This document shows, in pieces, positions 43,758 to 54,300 of a stretch of 64,000 nucleotides of DNA. Positions within the stretch are counted from its first letter, which is position 1, and each line of letters opens with the position of its first letter. A program made the translations under genes and the position numbers. The DNA lies in the NCBI GenBank assembly GCA_022072125.1, contig JAJVIH010000047.1:1-64000 (forward strand). The letters are read 5' to 3'. The notes under the pieces are model-generated. The model was not told the origin of the DNA. It saw only the letters and a program-made list of their open reading frames with translations, and searched no databases. This DNA is from Myxococcota bacterium. GTDB lineage: Bacteria; Myxococcota; JAJVIH01.

Positions 43758-44045
43758 ATGCAACATCAGATCCAACACCAGCATGGTCACAATCACGGCA
43801 GTTTTTTCATCGCGGAAAATGGGGTGCGCGTGGCGGAACTGAACTATCGCATGGATGGCGGCGCGGCCCTGCTCCTGCATACCTTCGTGGATCCCTCCCT
43901 GCGCGGCGGCGGAGTGGGCATGCTGCTGATCGAGGCCGCGGTGGACTGGGCGCGCCGCGAAAACAAAAAATTGGTCCCCGTATGCTCCTACGCGCATTGG
44001 GCGTTCTCACGCCGCCCGGACTTTTCCGGCGTGCTGGAGAAGTAA
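43758..44045 (+). CDS. Small GNAT-like protein (YjdJ/COG2388 type)
   Basis: This 95-residue protein belongs to the short GCN5-related acetyltransferases. FIAENGVRVAELNYRMDGGA is followed by HTFVDPSLRGGGVGMLLIEA, with the acetyl-CoA loop RGGGVG, and LVPVCSYAHWAFSRRPDF at the end. An unusual His/Gln-rich N-terminus (MQHQIQHQHGHNHG) might bind metal. ATG 43758 is the best start. The gene ends 26 nt before the convergent SGNH hydrolase gene. Confidence 0.85.
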   Translation: MQHQIQHQHGHNHGSFFIAENGVRVAELNYRMDGGAALLLHTFVDPSLRGGGVGMLLIEAAVDWARRENKKLVPVCSYAHWAFSRRPDFSGVLEK

Positions 44046-44071
44046 TCCGGGGTTCTCCCCCTCCCCGGCAT

Positions 44072-45106
44072 TCAGGGTTTCTCCGCCGGGTTTTGCGCCA
44101 GGCGGGACACCGGCGCCGTGAGGTGATCGGCTATCCACACATGGCCTGCCGGGTTGGGGTGATAATGGTCGTCCGGATGAAGCTGGAAATCCGGATTTTC
44201 CGCCAGGCAATCGCGGCCCAGCACGACAAGCGGAACGCCCTCGCGGATCAAGCCTTCGCTCACGCGCTGCTGGAAGCGCCGGCAGCGATCCAGATCGCGG
44301 ATCTGCTCCGGATGCGGACGCCCGAAAAACGGCAGCAGAATCACCAGCACGCGCATCCCGGCGGCGCGCATGGCGGCCGGAGCATGGATGGCGGCGTCCA
44401 CCGATCGCGCGGAGACATCCCATTCATCCACGTCACCAGGCATGACCGCGCGGCTGATCAGGGTTTGCAGAAAACGCGATCGCCACCACAGACCGGTCAA
44501 CGGCATTGGCCGGTACAGCGGACCATCCGGGGAATCCACCGGACGCCAGACGGCGTTTTCTCCCGCCACCAGCATGAGGGCGGGATCAGCGTCGTTGGGA
44601 CACAGGCTGAATACGGCGGCGTGGCCTTTCAATCCCGAAGATCGCCATGCCGCCAGCCATTGCTGCGGATTGGAGCCCGGCTGCCCGAGGTTGATGGATT
44701 CCACCGCCAGACCATCCCGGCGCAACCGGTCCTCGACCAGATTTTCGTAGGTTTCCGTGCGGCGCACTCCCGCCCCGGCGGCGACGGAATCACCGGACCA
44801 CAGAATGCGGAACACGCCTTGGGGCGGATCGTCTTCGACGGGGATATCCACATCGAACAGGCCGCGGCGGTTGACCCCGCAGGCGTTGGCTTTCCAGCGC
44901 CAGCCGGCCGGCTGGTTCTCCAGCACCTCGACGCATTCCGGCTCGGTCAATTCGATATACGCTGGACGGTCCACGCCCGCGAAACGGAAGGCCAGTTCGC
45001 CGGCGAGAACAAACCACAAGGGAATCAAGGCGATCAGGATGAAACGGAACCAGAATCTCCGCCGCCGGTTCACGGGCTTGTCCTGCGGGAGCGGGGCCGT
45101 CTCCAT
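44072..45106 (-). CDS. Membrane-anchored SGNH/GDSL hydrolase
   Basis: The 344-residue protein has one N-terminal span (about 19-40), with the rest extracytoplasmic. ILWSGDSVAAG carries the nucleophile Ser107, NLGQPGSN the Gly block, and HPDDHYHPNPAGH (near 315) the Asp-x-x-His pair. Such enzymes remove O-acetyl or other ester groups, often from cell-wall or surface polysaccharide. It follows rarA by 6 nt, so it is the last gene of a four-gene minus-strand unit. The substrate is unknown. Confidence 0.85.
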   Translation of the reverse strand: METAPLPQDKPVNRRRRFWFRFILIALIPLWFVLAGELAFRFAGVDRPAYIELTEPECVEVLENQPAGWRWKANACGVNRRGLFDVDIPVEDDPPQGVFRILWSGDSVAAGAGVRRTETYENLVEDRLRRDGLAVESINLGQPGSNPQQWLAAWRSSGLKGHAAVFSLCPNDADPALMLVAGENAVWRPVDSPDGPLYRPMPLTGLWWRSRFLQTLISRAVMPGDVDEWDVSARSVDAAIHAPAAMRAAGMRVLVILLPFFGRPHPEQIRDLDRCRRFQQRVSEGLIREGVPLVVLGRDCLAENPDFQLHPDDHYHPNPAGHVWIADHLTAPVSRLAQNPAEKP

Positions 45107-45112
45107 GCGGGA

Positions 45113-46486
45113 TCAGTCTTCACCGGTTCCGGGTTGCTCCTCAGGCGGAGGGGACTGCAACCCGGCCATGCGCCGGCGGATGGCCTGCTCCTCCCCGCTT
45201 TCCGAAGGCTGGTAAATGCAGCCCGGCTGGAGCGGATCGGGCAGGTGGTTTTCCTTCACATAGTGGCCGCTGTAGTTGTGCGGATATTTGTATCCCGCGC
45301 CATAACCAAGGTCTTTCATGAGCGAGGTGGGGGCGTTGCGCAGGTGTTTGGGGACAGGCAGCGCGCCATGTTCCTTCACGATTTCGCGCGCGGCCTTGTA
45401 GGAGGCGATGGTGGTGTTGGATTTGGGGGCGGTGGCGAGAAACGCGGCGCATTGGCTCATGGGCAACACGCCCTCGGGCATTCCAACAAACTCGAAGGCC
45501 TGCAGGGTCGAAACCGCCAGCGTCAACGCGCGCGGATCGGCGTTGCCGATATCCTCGGCGGCGAAGATCACCATGCGGCGGATCAGGAAAAGCGGGTCTT
45601 CTCCCGCCTCAAGCATGCGGACCATATAGTAGATGGCGGCGTCCGGGTCCGAACCGCGCATGCTTTTGATGAAGGCGCTGATGGTGTTGTAGTGCTCCTC
45701 GCCGCTTTTGTCGTAGAGCAGCGACTGTTTTTGCGCGGCGAAGCGCGCCTCTTCCGGCCCGATCACGGGGTTTTTGCGCCCCCGCGCGAAGCGGGCGGCG
45801 GTCTCCAGCGCGTTCAGGGCGCGGCGGCCATCGCAGCCGGCCAGTTGCACCAGCGCATCCAGTCCCTCCGGAGAAAGCGTGACGCCCCACGTCCCCAGGC
45901 CGTTGGCTTCATCGGCGAGGGCGCGCTCGATCAGCATGCGGATGGCCTCCGGCGTCAGCGGGTTGAGCACCAGCACCCGCGCCCGCGACAGCAACGCACC
46001 GTTTACATAGAAGGACGGATTCTCCGTGGTCGCGCCCGCGAGGGTGACCGTCCCCCGCTCGACGTGGGGGAGAAGGGCGTCCTGCTGGCCCTTGTTGAAC
46101 CGGTGGATTTCATCAATAAAGAGGAGCGTACGCTGCTGGTGGTAGCGGCGGCGATCGGCGGCGTCCTGCACGGCGGCGCGAATCTCCGCCACTCCCGCGT
46201 TGACGGCGGAGAGGGTGACCAACTGGTAGCCGGCGCTGGCGGCCAGCAGGGATGCGATGGTGGTTTTTCCGGTTCCCGGCGGCCCCCACAGAATCAGACT
46301 GGGCAGAGTTCCGGATGCGACGGCGCGGGCGAGAAAGCCATCGTGGCCCGTCAGGTGATCCTGCCCGGCCACGGCTTCCAGGGTGCGCGGGCGCATGCGT
46401 TCGGCCAGCGGAATATCGTCGCGCCGTCCGTCAGCCGCGGCGTCGAAGAGATTGGATTCCTGCTGGCGTCCAGGCCGGAGTTTCAT
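45113..46486 (-). CDS. rarA: Replication-associated recombination protein RarA (MgsA)
   Basis: The 457-residue AAA+ ATPase of the clamp-loader family acts at stalled replication forks. Walker A is GPPGTGKT (68-75) and Walker B DEIH (125-128); the RarA C-terminal region has [17 protein letters not shown] and [12 protein letters not shown]. It is in a tight minus-strand run behind the 767-residue membrane protein (18-nt gap). Confidence 0.95.
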   Translation of the reverse strand: MKLRPGRQQESNLFDAAADGRRDDIPLAERMRPRTLEAVAGQDHLTGHDGFLARAVASGTLPSLILWGPPGTGKTTIASLLAASAGYQLVTLSAVNAGVAEIRAAVQDAADRRRYHQQRTLLFIDEIHRFNKGQQDALLPHVERGTVTLAGATTENPSFYVNGALLSRARVLVLNPLTPEAIRMLIERALADEANGLGTWGVTLSPEGLDALVQLAGCDGRRALNALETAARFARGRKNPVIGPEEARFAAQKQSLLYDKSGEEHYNTISAFIKSMRGSDPDAAIYYMVRMLEAGEDPLFLIRRMVIFAAEDIGNADPRALTLAVSTLQAFEFVGMPEGVLPMSQCAAFLATAPKSNTTIASYKAAREIVKEHGALPVPKHLRNAPTSLMKDLGYGAGYKYPHNYSGHYVKENHLPDPLQPGCIYQPSESGEEQAIRRRMAGLQSPPPEEQPGTGED

Positions 46487-46504
46487 TCGAGGTCTTCCAC
46501 GATC

Positions 46505-48808
46505 CTATAAATACCCCCATTTGCGGCGGAGAAACCACTCCACGCCAAGGCACGCAGCGATCAGCGCGAGGAATATCCACGTATTCCACAGGGGATGATG
46601 CTCCTTGCGATCCACGCGGGCGATCTCCGGATCCAGAAGCGGCAGGCGATCCAGCGAACCATCCGGCAACGGCTGATACACCCCGCCGCTGGCGCGGGCG
46701 ATGGCCTCCAGCACATCTGGGCGCGGCGCCACCCGCTGCATCTCCCGGGAAGCCGGGCGTACGATCAGCACATCCTCGGCTTCGCCCAGCGCCTCGCCCT
46801 TGAGCGAAGCCGCGGCGCGGATGCGCGCCGCGCCAGGTGATTTGGCTTCCCACGACAGGCGGGCGCGTCCATCGGGACCGGTTTGCAATTCCTTGACGAA
46901 GGGATCTCCCTCCGGCGGCGTGATGGTGAGGCGGATATCCGCGCCCGGGGCGGGGTGATAGCTGCGATCCAGCGCGAGAATATCCACTCCGGCGGGCTCG
47001 TTGATATCCACCTCGGGTTTGTCGAGGGAGATGACCACGGGCGCCAGATCGGGATCGCGGATCAGCCAGCGGATGGCGTTGGCCCAGAAGGCGTCGTAGA
47101 GGCGCGCCTCGGCGGCGGCGTTGTCCCCGTTGAAGGCCCAGCGCCAGAGAGCATCCATGCCGATGGCCAGCACACGGCCTTTTCCCGCCTCGCGCACCGA
47201 CACCACCGGCATGGGCGCTCCGCCCGCCTGCAGGGTGGGGTGTTCGAGCAGCGCGATTCCGCCCGGACGCAGCGCGCCCACGATATTGACTCCCGGCATG
47301 GCGGGCAATTTCATCCAACCATCCGGACCGCCGGGGATATTCAGGTTGGTGATGGGGTGATTGCGCCCGGCCTGGGTGGGCCGCGGGTGGAAATCCGCGT
47401 CGGTGTCGGCGGCGCTGAAGGGCAACTCGACCGGCAACAGATCGCCCACGGCGGTCATGGCGTATTGGCCGTTGGCGAAGCTGCGCGGCCCGCCGATCAT
47501 GACGAATCCTCCCCCATCCTCGCGCACGAACCGGGCCACGTTCGCGAGGTACTGCTTCATCTGGTACGGGCCGTAATCAAAGTTGTGGAAGATCACCAGA
47601 TCGAAGGTTTTGAGTTGCTGGGTGAACAGTTCGCGGGTCGGAAACTGGATGAGCGAAATCTCCCGCTCGGGAATGCTGAAGTCGTCGTCGGTGGTGCGCA
47701 GGATGTAGAACGAGATCAGGTCCACGTTGGGGTTGCGGGTCAGGTGCTGGCGCAAAAACCGGGTGTCCAGCGAGGTCGCGCCCGCCACGTGCAGCACCCG
47801 CACCTTGTCGCGGATGATCTTGATGCTGAAGTTCCGCACGTTGTTGCCGGGAACCGCATCGCCGCTGACCACCGGCGTGCGCACCGTATAGACAAACTTG
47901 CCCGCGCGCTGCGGGGCCACGCTGAACTTCACGGTTTCCTTGCGCCGTCCTTCTCCCAGCAACACCTCGCGGGTGGCCAGCAGCGCGCCATCCTCCAGCA
48001 GTTCAACGGGTATCTGGCCGCGGATGGCGCCGTGGGCCTCGATCTCCGCCTCGATCTCCATGGTGTTGCGCACGAAGGCGAAGTCATCGGCCGCCACCCG
48101 GGAGATGGCCAGATCGGTGAACACCCCGCCCGCGCCCGCGCCAAATGACGACACCGGAGCCTTCAGGCGATCCAGGACGCCTTTCAGTTCTCCCGGCAAT
48201 TCGCCGTTGGGCGAGGGCTCCCACGCGGCCAGTTTTTCGTTGTCGGCCCCGTCGCTGTAGATGATCACGCCGGACAGCTTCCGTCCTGAGGTGTCGTTGG
48301 CGGCTTCGGCCAGCCCAGCGAGAAGATCCGTGGTGTTGCCGGCGGGATTGACTTCCGGATTCCCGCTGGAGCTTTTCACCGGACGCGAGGAGAAACGCCA
48401 GGTTTCCACCACGAAGCGGTTGCGCAGTGCATCCCACTGGCTGGCGTTCCGGTCGAAGTGATCGCGCACCTGGGCGATGCGCGAGGCCTGACCCGCCGCC
48501 GCGGGCAGTTCCATGCTGCGGGATTCATCCAGCAGCACCACCAGCCGGTTTTTGATGTGGGTGATGCGCTGAAGGGTCAGCGCCGGCTCGCATACGGCCA
48601 GCACCAGCAAGACAATCGCGGCGATCCGCAGGGCGGCGAGGCCCGCGAAGCGCCGGGGCGTACGCAAATCGCGAACGCCGCGCAACGACCAGACAATGGC
48701 CGCAAGACCGGCGGCCGCCACGAAGAACAGCGCCCAGGGCGGCAGTTCCGACAGCAGGCTGAACTTCCAGTCGTTGTACAGTTCCGGATGATCGGTGAAG
48801 AACTGCAT
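46505..48808 (-). CDS. VWA/glutamine-amidotransferase-like membrane protein
   Basis: The 767-residue protein has N-terminal spans at about 25-41 and 57-74 and a C-terminal span near 740-757. A VWA-like domain follows the second span, with the DxSxS pattern Asp94-Ser96-Ser98 (LLDESRSM) and IIYSDGADN. Residues ~340-590 resemble the class I amidotransferase-like fold of this family (VRVLHVAGATSLDTRFLRQ, DGGGFVMIGGPRSFANGQY), without an obvious catalytic Cys. Such proteins usually occur with MoxR, DUF58 and DUF4159 genes; here only the DUF4159 gene is present, 9 nt upstream. Function unknown, probably envelope-related. Confidence 0.85.
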   Translation of the reverse strand: MQFFTDHPELYNDWKFSLLSELPPWALFFVAAAGLAAIVWSLRGVRDLRTPRRFAGLAALRIAAIVLLVLAVCEPALTLQRITHIKNRLVVLLDESRSMELPAAAGQASRIAQVRDHFDRNASQWDALRNRFVVETWRFSSRPVKSSSGNPEVNPAGNTTDLLAGLAEAANDTSGRKLSGVIIYSDGADNEKLAAWEPSPNGELPGELKGVLDRLKAPVSSFGAGAGGVFTDLAISRVAADDFAFVRNTMEIEAEIEAHGAIRGQIPVELLEDGALLATREVLLGEGRRKETVKFSVAPQRAGKFVYTVRTPVVSGDAVPGNNVRNFSIKIIRDKVRVLHVAGATSLDTRFLRQHLTRNPNVDLISFYILRTTDDDFSIPEREISLIQFPTRELFTQQLKTFDLVIFHNFDYGPYQMKQYLANVARFVREDGGGFVMIGGPRSFANGQYAMTAVGDLLPVELPFSAADTDADFHPRPTQAGRNHPITNLNIPGGPDGWMKLPAMPGVNIVGALRPGGIALLEHPTLQAGGAPMPVVSVREAGKGRVLAIGMDALWRWAFNGDNAAAEARLYDAFWANAIRWLIRDPDLAPVVISLDKPEVDINEPAGVDILALDRSYHPAPGADIRLTITPPEGDPFVKELQTGPDGRARLSWEAKSPGAARIRAAASLKGEALGEAEDVLIVRPASREMQRVAPRPDVLEAIARASGGVYQPLPDGSLDRLPLLDPEIARVDRKEHHPLWNTWIFLALIAACLGVEWFLRRKWGYL

Positions 48809-48817
48809 GGCGCGGGG

Positions 48818-49564
48818 CTAGCGTCTCCGCCGCAGAATGAAGGGCAGGTGAACCTGGTCGTCCTTGTAGTGCAGGCAGGTTGTGTACATCACCACGTTCA
48901 CGCCCATGCGGAAGGCCATTTCACGCTGGGCCTGGCCGCCGGGACTGACATCGTAACGCCACACGCCAAATTCATCGCGCTCCCAGGCCCCCGTCATGTC
49001 GTTGTGGCTGAACAGCACCGCCAGGCGGCCGTCGGCCTCCATGCACTCCATCCAGGGTTTGCGCAGGGTGCGGCCCGGCTGGGTCGAAATCAGGTAGAAG
49101 GTCTTGTACAGCACATGCTCGCGCTTGAGTTCCGTGATGGGAATATCCGGCAACACACGGGCCATTTCGCGTTTCATCGCCCCCACGAAGACATCGGCGG
49201 CGCCATCCACCACCAGCAGTCCGCCGCCGCCAAGCCAGCGCCTCAGGTTGCGGATTTCCTCGTCGTTGAAGGGCTGGATATCCATGGAGCCGGTGGCGAA
49301 GGCCAGGGCGCTCTGGAACAACCGCGGCGAATCCGGCGCGGCGTCGAGATAGTCGCCTGCCGGGTCCACGCTGGTGCGGTGGATCAGTTCGGCCGCCAGC
49401 CGCCGCAGCGCGGAAGGCCGGGAGCCCGGATCGCCGCCCCGGTACATCAGTCGCGCCAGCACCAGCCGGTTTTTGTTTCCAAAAGCCCGGGCGCTTCCCG
49501 GAGCGGCGGCAAGTCCCAGCGAGAGCGCGGCTGCGCCCAAAAATTCCCTGCGCTTCATCGCCAC
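48818..49564 (-). CDS. DUF4159 protein with Tat-type signal
   Basis: The 248-residue protein has an N-terminal twin-arginine signal (MKRREFLGAAALSLGLAAA). The DUF4159 body is then recognisable: LVLARLMYRGGD, DIQPFNDEEIRNLRRWLGGG, LFSHNDMTGAW and the C-terminal MGVNVVMYTTCLHYKDDQVH. The fold relates to class I amidotransferases but its function is unknown. It is the first gene of the unit that continues with the VWA-type membrane protein, rarA and the SGNH hydrolase. Confidence 0.88.
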   Translation of the reverse strand: MAMKRREFLGAAALSLGLAAAPGSARAFGNKNRLVLARLMYRGGDPGSRPSALRRLAAELIHRTSVDPAGDYLDAAPDSPRLFQSALAFATGSMDIQPFNDEEIRNLRRWLGGGGLLVVDGAADVFVGAMKREMARVLPDIPITELKREHVLYKTFYLISTQPGRTLRKPWMECMEADGRLAVLFSHNDMTGAWERDEFGVWRYDVSPGGQAQREMAFRMGVNVVMYTTCLHYKDDQVHLPFILRRRR

Positions 49565-49699
49565 TGGTTATAATTCGCGCCCGCTTATCCAGCAACGGAA
49601 GGGGCCGGGAAACGGCCGGATTCGCCCGTGGCGGGAATCACGCCCATGGGAGAAGGCTTTCCGCGGCGGTTGCGGGCCGCTGATCCGGGAAGGCGCGAA

Positions 49700-49737
49700 G
49701 GGAAACCCGGAGGTGGAAACCAGCCCTCCGGCTTCCC
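49700..49737 (-). terminator. Imperfect hairpin after the aldehyde dehydrogenase gene
   Basis: GGGAAACCCGGAGG (49700-49713) pairs with CCTCCGGCTTCCC (49725-49737) with one internal mismatch/bulge. It begins ~13 bp after the stop codon. There is no clear U-run, so termination is likely but unproven. Confidence 0.4.
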
Positions 49738-49749
49738 TATCCTTTCCGG

Positions 49750-51312
49750 CTATTTCCCACCCTTGCGGGCGAGTTCCTGCACGGCCTTGGTCCGGCGGGA
49801 CAGGACGCCCAGCAGCTTCGGAATCACCATCAAGCTGCCGCGGGATTTCTCCGCCACCAGACCCGCGAATTCCGCCAGATCGGCGTTGGCCGGAAACCAC
49901 CAGGGATCCGGCTGGTTGTTGGAATCCATCAGCACAGTCCGCCGCCGGACAAAGGTATGGTAGGCATGCACGCTCGCCGCCACGCCCGGGCCCGTGTCGC
50001 GCACCCCTGTCCATGGCGTGAAGGCGTTGGTCCCCAGAAAAGAATGGTTGTTGACATAGACCACGCCCGCGTGAATCCGGCGGGCCAGAGCCGCGCCGCG
50101 CTCCAGGTTGCTGGTCCAGACGCTGCCGTTCAGCCCGTAAACCGTGGAATTGGCGTGGGCGATGGCCTGTTCCGCATCCTTGACCCTTATCACCGCCGCG
50201 ACGGGGCCAAAGGTTTCATCGGTGATGATCCTCATCTCGTGAGTGCAGTGATCGAGAACCGTGGGTTCAAAGCCGCAGCCCTTGCCGGTCCGCTTGCCTC
50301 CGCACAGCAGTTTGGCGCCCTTGGCCATCGCGTCCGCCACATGCTCCTCGACGATGCGAACCTGGCGCTCGTTCTGCAGCGGCCCCATGTCGGTGGGTTC
50401 GGCGGCGGCGCCCGCCACGGTCAACGAGGACGCCACCACGGTCAGCCGGCGGACAAATTCGTCCGCGATGGCGTCCTCCACGTAGATGCGCTCAATGCTG
50501 GAACAGTCCTGTCCGGTGTTGAACATGGACCACTGGGCGACGCCGATCACCGTGCGGTCCAGGTTGCAATCGGCCAGAACAATGGCGGGGTCCTTGCCGC
50601 CCAACTCCACCGAACAGGGGATGAGGCGCTTTCCGGCGGCGGCGGCGACCTTGCGGCCGGTGGCGACGGAACCCGTGAAAACAATCGCGTCAATGTCGGA
50701 TTCCAGCAGCGCGGCCCCCGCCTCTCCACCGCCCTGAAGCAGTTGCACCAGCCCGCCGGGCAGAAACTCCACGCAACGTTCGTACAGCCATGCCCCGGTG
50801 CGCGGCGTATATTCGGACGGTTTCATGATCACGCCGTTTCCGGACAGCAGGGCCGGAAACAGCGACTTGTAAAAATTGGACAGCGGGTAATTCCACGGCG
50901 CGATGATCCCCACCACCCCCCGCGGAACCGCCTCCGTCACCCCGCTCTTGCCGGGAAAATTGAGCCTGGACAGCGGAAGCTTTTCCGGCGCCAGGGCCTT
51001 TCTGGCGACCTTGACCGCGTCGCGGGCGTATTCCAGCACAAAAATGACCTCGGCCATCTGGCTTTGCACGGGGCCGCGGCCGGTTTCCTCGTGAATAATG
51101 GCCGCGATCTCCTCCCGCCGCCGCAGGATGGCCTCCGCCATGGCGGTGACCTGGCTGGCGCGCTGGTCCAATGGCGCGGACGCCCACCCTGCCGCCGCCT
51201 GGCGGCTGGCGGTGATTTGGGCGGTAAGCCCTTCCAGGGGGGTGGCGCGGACCTCCGGCAGGGGATGTCCATCCACGGGGGAAGCAACGGCGAACGGGGC
51301 GGTTGTGGTCAT
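49750..51312 (-). CDS. NAD(P)-dependent aldehyde dehydrogenase
   Basis: The 520-residue enzyme oxidises an aldehyde to the acid. Motifs: APWNYPL (Asn141), MKPSEYTP (Lys164), VELGGKD (Glu236) and FNTGQDC (catalytic Cys270). The style resembles succinate-semialdehyde-type family members, but the substrate cannot be told. The C-terminus is ~40 residues longer than usual (from QPDPWWFPANADLAE). AAAGG lies before the ATG. It diverges from the zinc-ribbon/TPR gene over only 80 bp. Confidence 0.92.
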   Translation of the reverse strand: MTTTAPFAVASPVDGHPLPEVRATPLEGLTAQITASRQAAAGWASAPLDQRASQVTAMAEAILRRREEIAAIIHEETGRGPVQSQMAEVIFVLEYARDAVKVARKALAPEKLPLSRLNFPGKSGVTEAVPRGVVGIIAPWNYPLSNFYKSLFPALLSGNGVIMKPSEYTPRTGAWLYERCVEFLPGGLVQLLQGGGEAGAALLESDIDAIVFTGSVATGRKVAAAAGKRLIPCSVELGGKDPAIVLADCNLDRTVIGVAQWSMFNTGQDCSSIERIYVEDAIADEFVRRLTVVASSLTVAGAAAEPTDMGPLQNERQVRIVEEHVADAMAKGAKLLCGGKRTGKGCGFEPTVLDHCTHEMRIITDETFGPVAAVIRVKDAEQAIAHANSTVYGLNGSVWTSNLERGAALARRIHAGVVYVNNHSFLGTNAFTPWTGVRDTGPGVAASVHAYHTFVRRRTVLMDSNNQPDPWWFPANADLAEFAGLVAEKSRGSLMVIPKLLGVLSRRTKAVQELARKGGK

Positions 51313-51392
51313 TTGAAACCTTTCATCGGCAAATTTTACTTGCTGGGGGCGGGGGTGCTACGGTTGCCGCCAAATCCAATCGCAGGTTCGCG

Positions 51393-54300
51393 ATGAAAAT
51401 CAAATGTCCCGGCTGTAGCGCCGAATACAATATTGACACCAACCGCATCAGTGCATCGGGGATCACCATCAAGTGTCCCAAATGCCTCACCTCATTCATG
51501 GTGATGAAGGATGCGCAGCCCGGGGAGCCCCCTCCCCCACCGCCCCCCCCGCCGCCGCCGCAAGCATCCGCACCGACCATGTCGCAGATGAATATGCCCG
51601 CGCCGAACATGACGGCGTCATCCCTGCCCAGCGTGAATAAGGCGGGCGGTTCGTTTGATTTCGATTTCGATTTTGACGCGGGCAACACCGCGGCCGGCAA
51701 CGCCGCGACGGCGTCCGGCATGAATACCTCCCCGGACTCCTTCACCCTGGATATCCCCAAGGGCGCCGCCCCGCTCAACATCGCGGGCTCTGACGACGCC
51801 ACCGCCGTGGGCATGGTTCCGCCGGTTCCACCCGCCGGCGCCCCCGCCGCCGCTCCTGGTTCGGCCGAACGGCCGGTGTCCATGCCGGGCGGCGCTTCCA
51901 AACGGTATCAAATCCGGCGCCGCAACGGGAAGGTGTACGGTCCGTTCGATTTGAACACCATCCGCGAGATGCTCAAAAAGGGCGAACTGTCGGGAAATGA
52001 AGACGCCTCGCTCAACGGCAGCACCTGGCAACCGCTGGCGCTGATCCCCGAGTTGGCGCAGGCGGTGGCCGCCGCCGGCGGCATTCAGGAAGAGATGGCC
52101 GCCAGTTCCGCGAAAAGCGGCGGCCTGGATATGGCCGCCCTGCTGGACAAGGTCCGCGACATCCCGAAAAAATTCCTGATCATCGGCGGCGGCATCGTCG
52201 TGGCGGCCATCGCGGTTCCGGTGGTGATGAGCCTGATTCCGGATACGCCGGACGAGCCGCCCCCAGCCCCGGTCAAGACGGAAAAGCCCTTTGGCCTGGA
52301 GGAAGCGCGGACCCTCTATGGCAGGGATGAATTCGCGGCGTACAAGACCCTCACCGAAAAGCTGAAGCCGGCGGGCGTTCCCGAAAAGGCCCTGCTGTTG
52401 CATGCCCGCCTGTTTCTCGCCCGCCACTTCAACGAGCAGGACAAGGACTCCCTCAACTCGGCGGAAGGTTTGTTCAACGCCCTCAAAGGCGAGCAGCAGC
52501 CGGACGCCTTCGCGGTGTCGGCGCTGGCTCATTATCTGCTGTTCAAGGGATCGCTGGCGGAGGCGGAGCAATTCGCCGCCGCCGCGGAAAAAGCCGATTC
52601 CTCCCTGGTCGAGCCCGCGCTGGTCATGGCGGAAACCCTCGCGGCCGCCGGAAAGCCCAACGAAGCGGATGCGGCGTTCAAACGCGCTCTCAAGGCCAAG
52701 CCCGATTCCCTGGCCGCCGGCTCCCGTTACGCCAGCTTCCTGGCCTCCCAGAAGCGCTTCGAGGAAGCCGAAAAGGAATACCGCCGCATCGTCTCCGCCA
52801 GTCCGCGCCACATCACTTCCGTCACCGCGCTGATCAACGTTTTGGCGATGAATGGCAAGGTGGAGGACGCGGTCAAGCTTTCGGGCGAGTTGTTGAGCAA
52901 ATCGAAGGAGCTTTCCCTGCGCGAGGCCAACGACATCCGGCTGGCGCTTTACAAGGTGCTGCGGCGCACCAACGACAACGAGGGCGCCCTGAAGGTGCTG
53001 GAAGAGGCCGCCCAGGCGGATCCCCGCGACGTGCGCATCCTCAATTCGTTGGGCAAAACCTACATGTCCCTGCGCCGTTACCAGGAGGCGTCCAATCAGT
53101 TCACCCGGGCCGCCACCCTCAAGGGCGATGACGTGACAGCGCAGGTGGGCAAGGTCGAATCGGCCATTGAACTGAACAAACTCGACGAGGCCTCGGCGCT
53201 GGTGGAGACCGCCCTCGCCAAAAATCCCAAGGACTGGCGGTTGTACCGCGCCCGCGCCGCCCTGCAGTCGCGCTGGGGCAAGCGCAGCAACGCCATCCTC
53301 GACTACGAAAAGGCCATCGAACTCAATCCGAAGGCCATGCGGCCGCGAATCAACCTGATCGAACTGTATCTGGAGGTGGAAGATTTCGAAAAGGCGGTCG
53401 CCGCCCTCAACAAGGCGCGGGAAATCTCTCCCGATTCTCCCCTGGTGCAGGTCATGCAGGCGGAAATCCTGCTGCGCGGTCAGGGCGAAGGACGCATTGA
53501 CGCCGCCCTGGCCGAGGTCAAGAAGGCGCTCAAGAGCAACCCCTACAACACCCGCGGACGTTATACCCTGGGCCGCCTGTTGCTGGAGAAACAGGACTAC
53601 AAAAACGCCCACGATGCATTCATCACCGTGGAAAAGCTGGACCCGCAGTTCCCCGGGATCGAGCGCATGAAGGGCGAGTCCCTGATCGGCCTGAAGGAAT
53701 ACGACAAGGCCGTCGAGGTGCTGACCGCGTCCCTCAAAAAGACCAACCCCGGCAAGGAAGAAGCGGTGGTCTATGGGCTGATCGCCCGCGCCTACATCGA
53801 AAAAGGCGATATCCCCACCGCCGAAGATCTGATCACCAAGGCGGTCACCCTCGACAAGACCAACACGGAAAACCTGTACTGGCAGGGCGTGATGTACATC
53901 CGCAAGAAGGATTACAAAAGCGCCGCCGAATCGCTGGAGACGGCCATCCAGTTCAACGGCAAAATCGCCAAATACCATTTTGAGCGCGGGCGCGCGTACG
54001 AAGAGATGCGCGACATGCCCACCGCCCTGGCTTCGTTCCAGAAAGCCCTGCAGATCAACGACGCCAACGCATTTTACCACGAGCATTACGGCGATGCGCT
54101 GGTGCTGGTGGGTAAGCCGGCGGAAATCCGGCTGGCGGCGAAATCCTACCTGCGCGTGGCGGAACTGCAGCCCGAGCGCGTGGATATCTGGGTGAAGCTG
54201 GGCGATCTGGCCCGCGACGCCAGCAACGCACAGGAATCCCTCGACTACTACCAGCGCGCCTACAAAATGAACAGCGCATGGACCGACGAGCGCAAGGGCA

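Noticed and set aside
43982-46510. 842-codon plus-strand frame opposite the SGNH hydrolase and rarA
   Set aside because: It spans two well-supported minus-strand genes and their boundary, so it cannot be a real gene.
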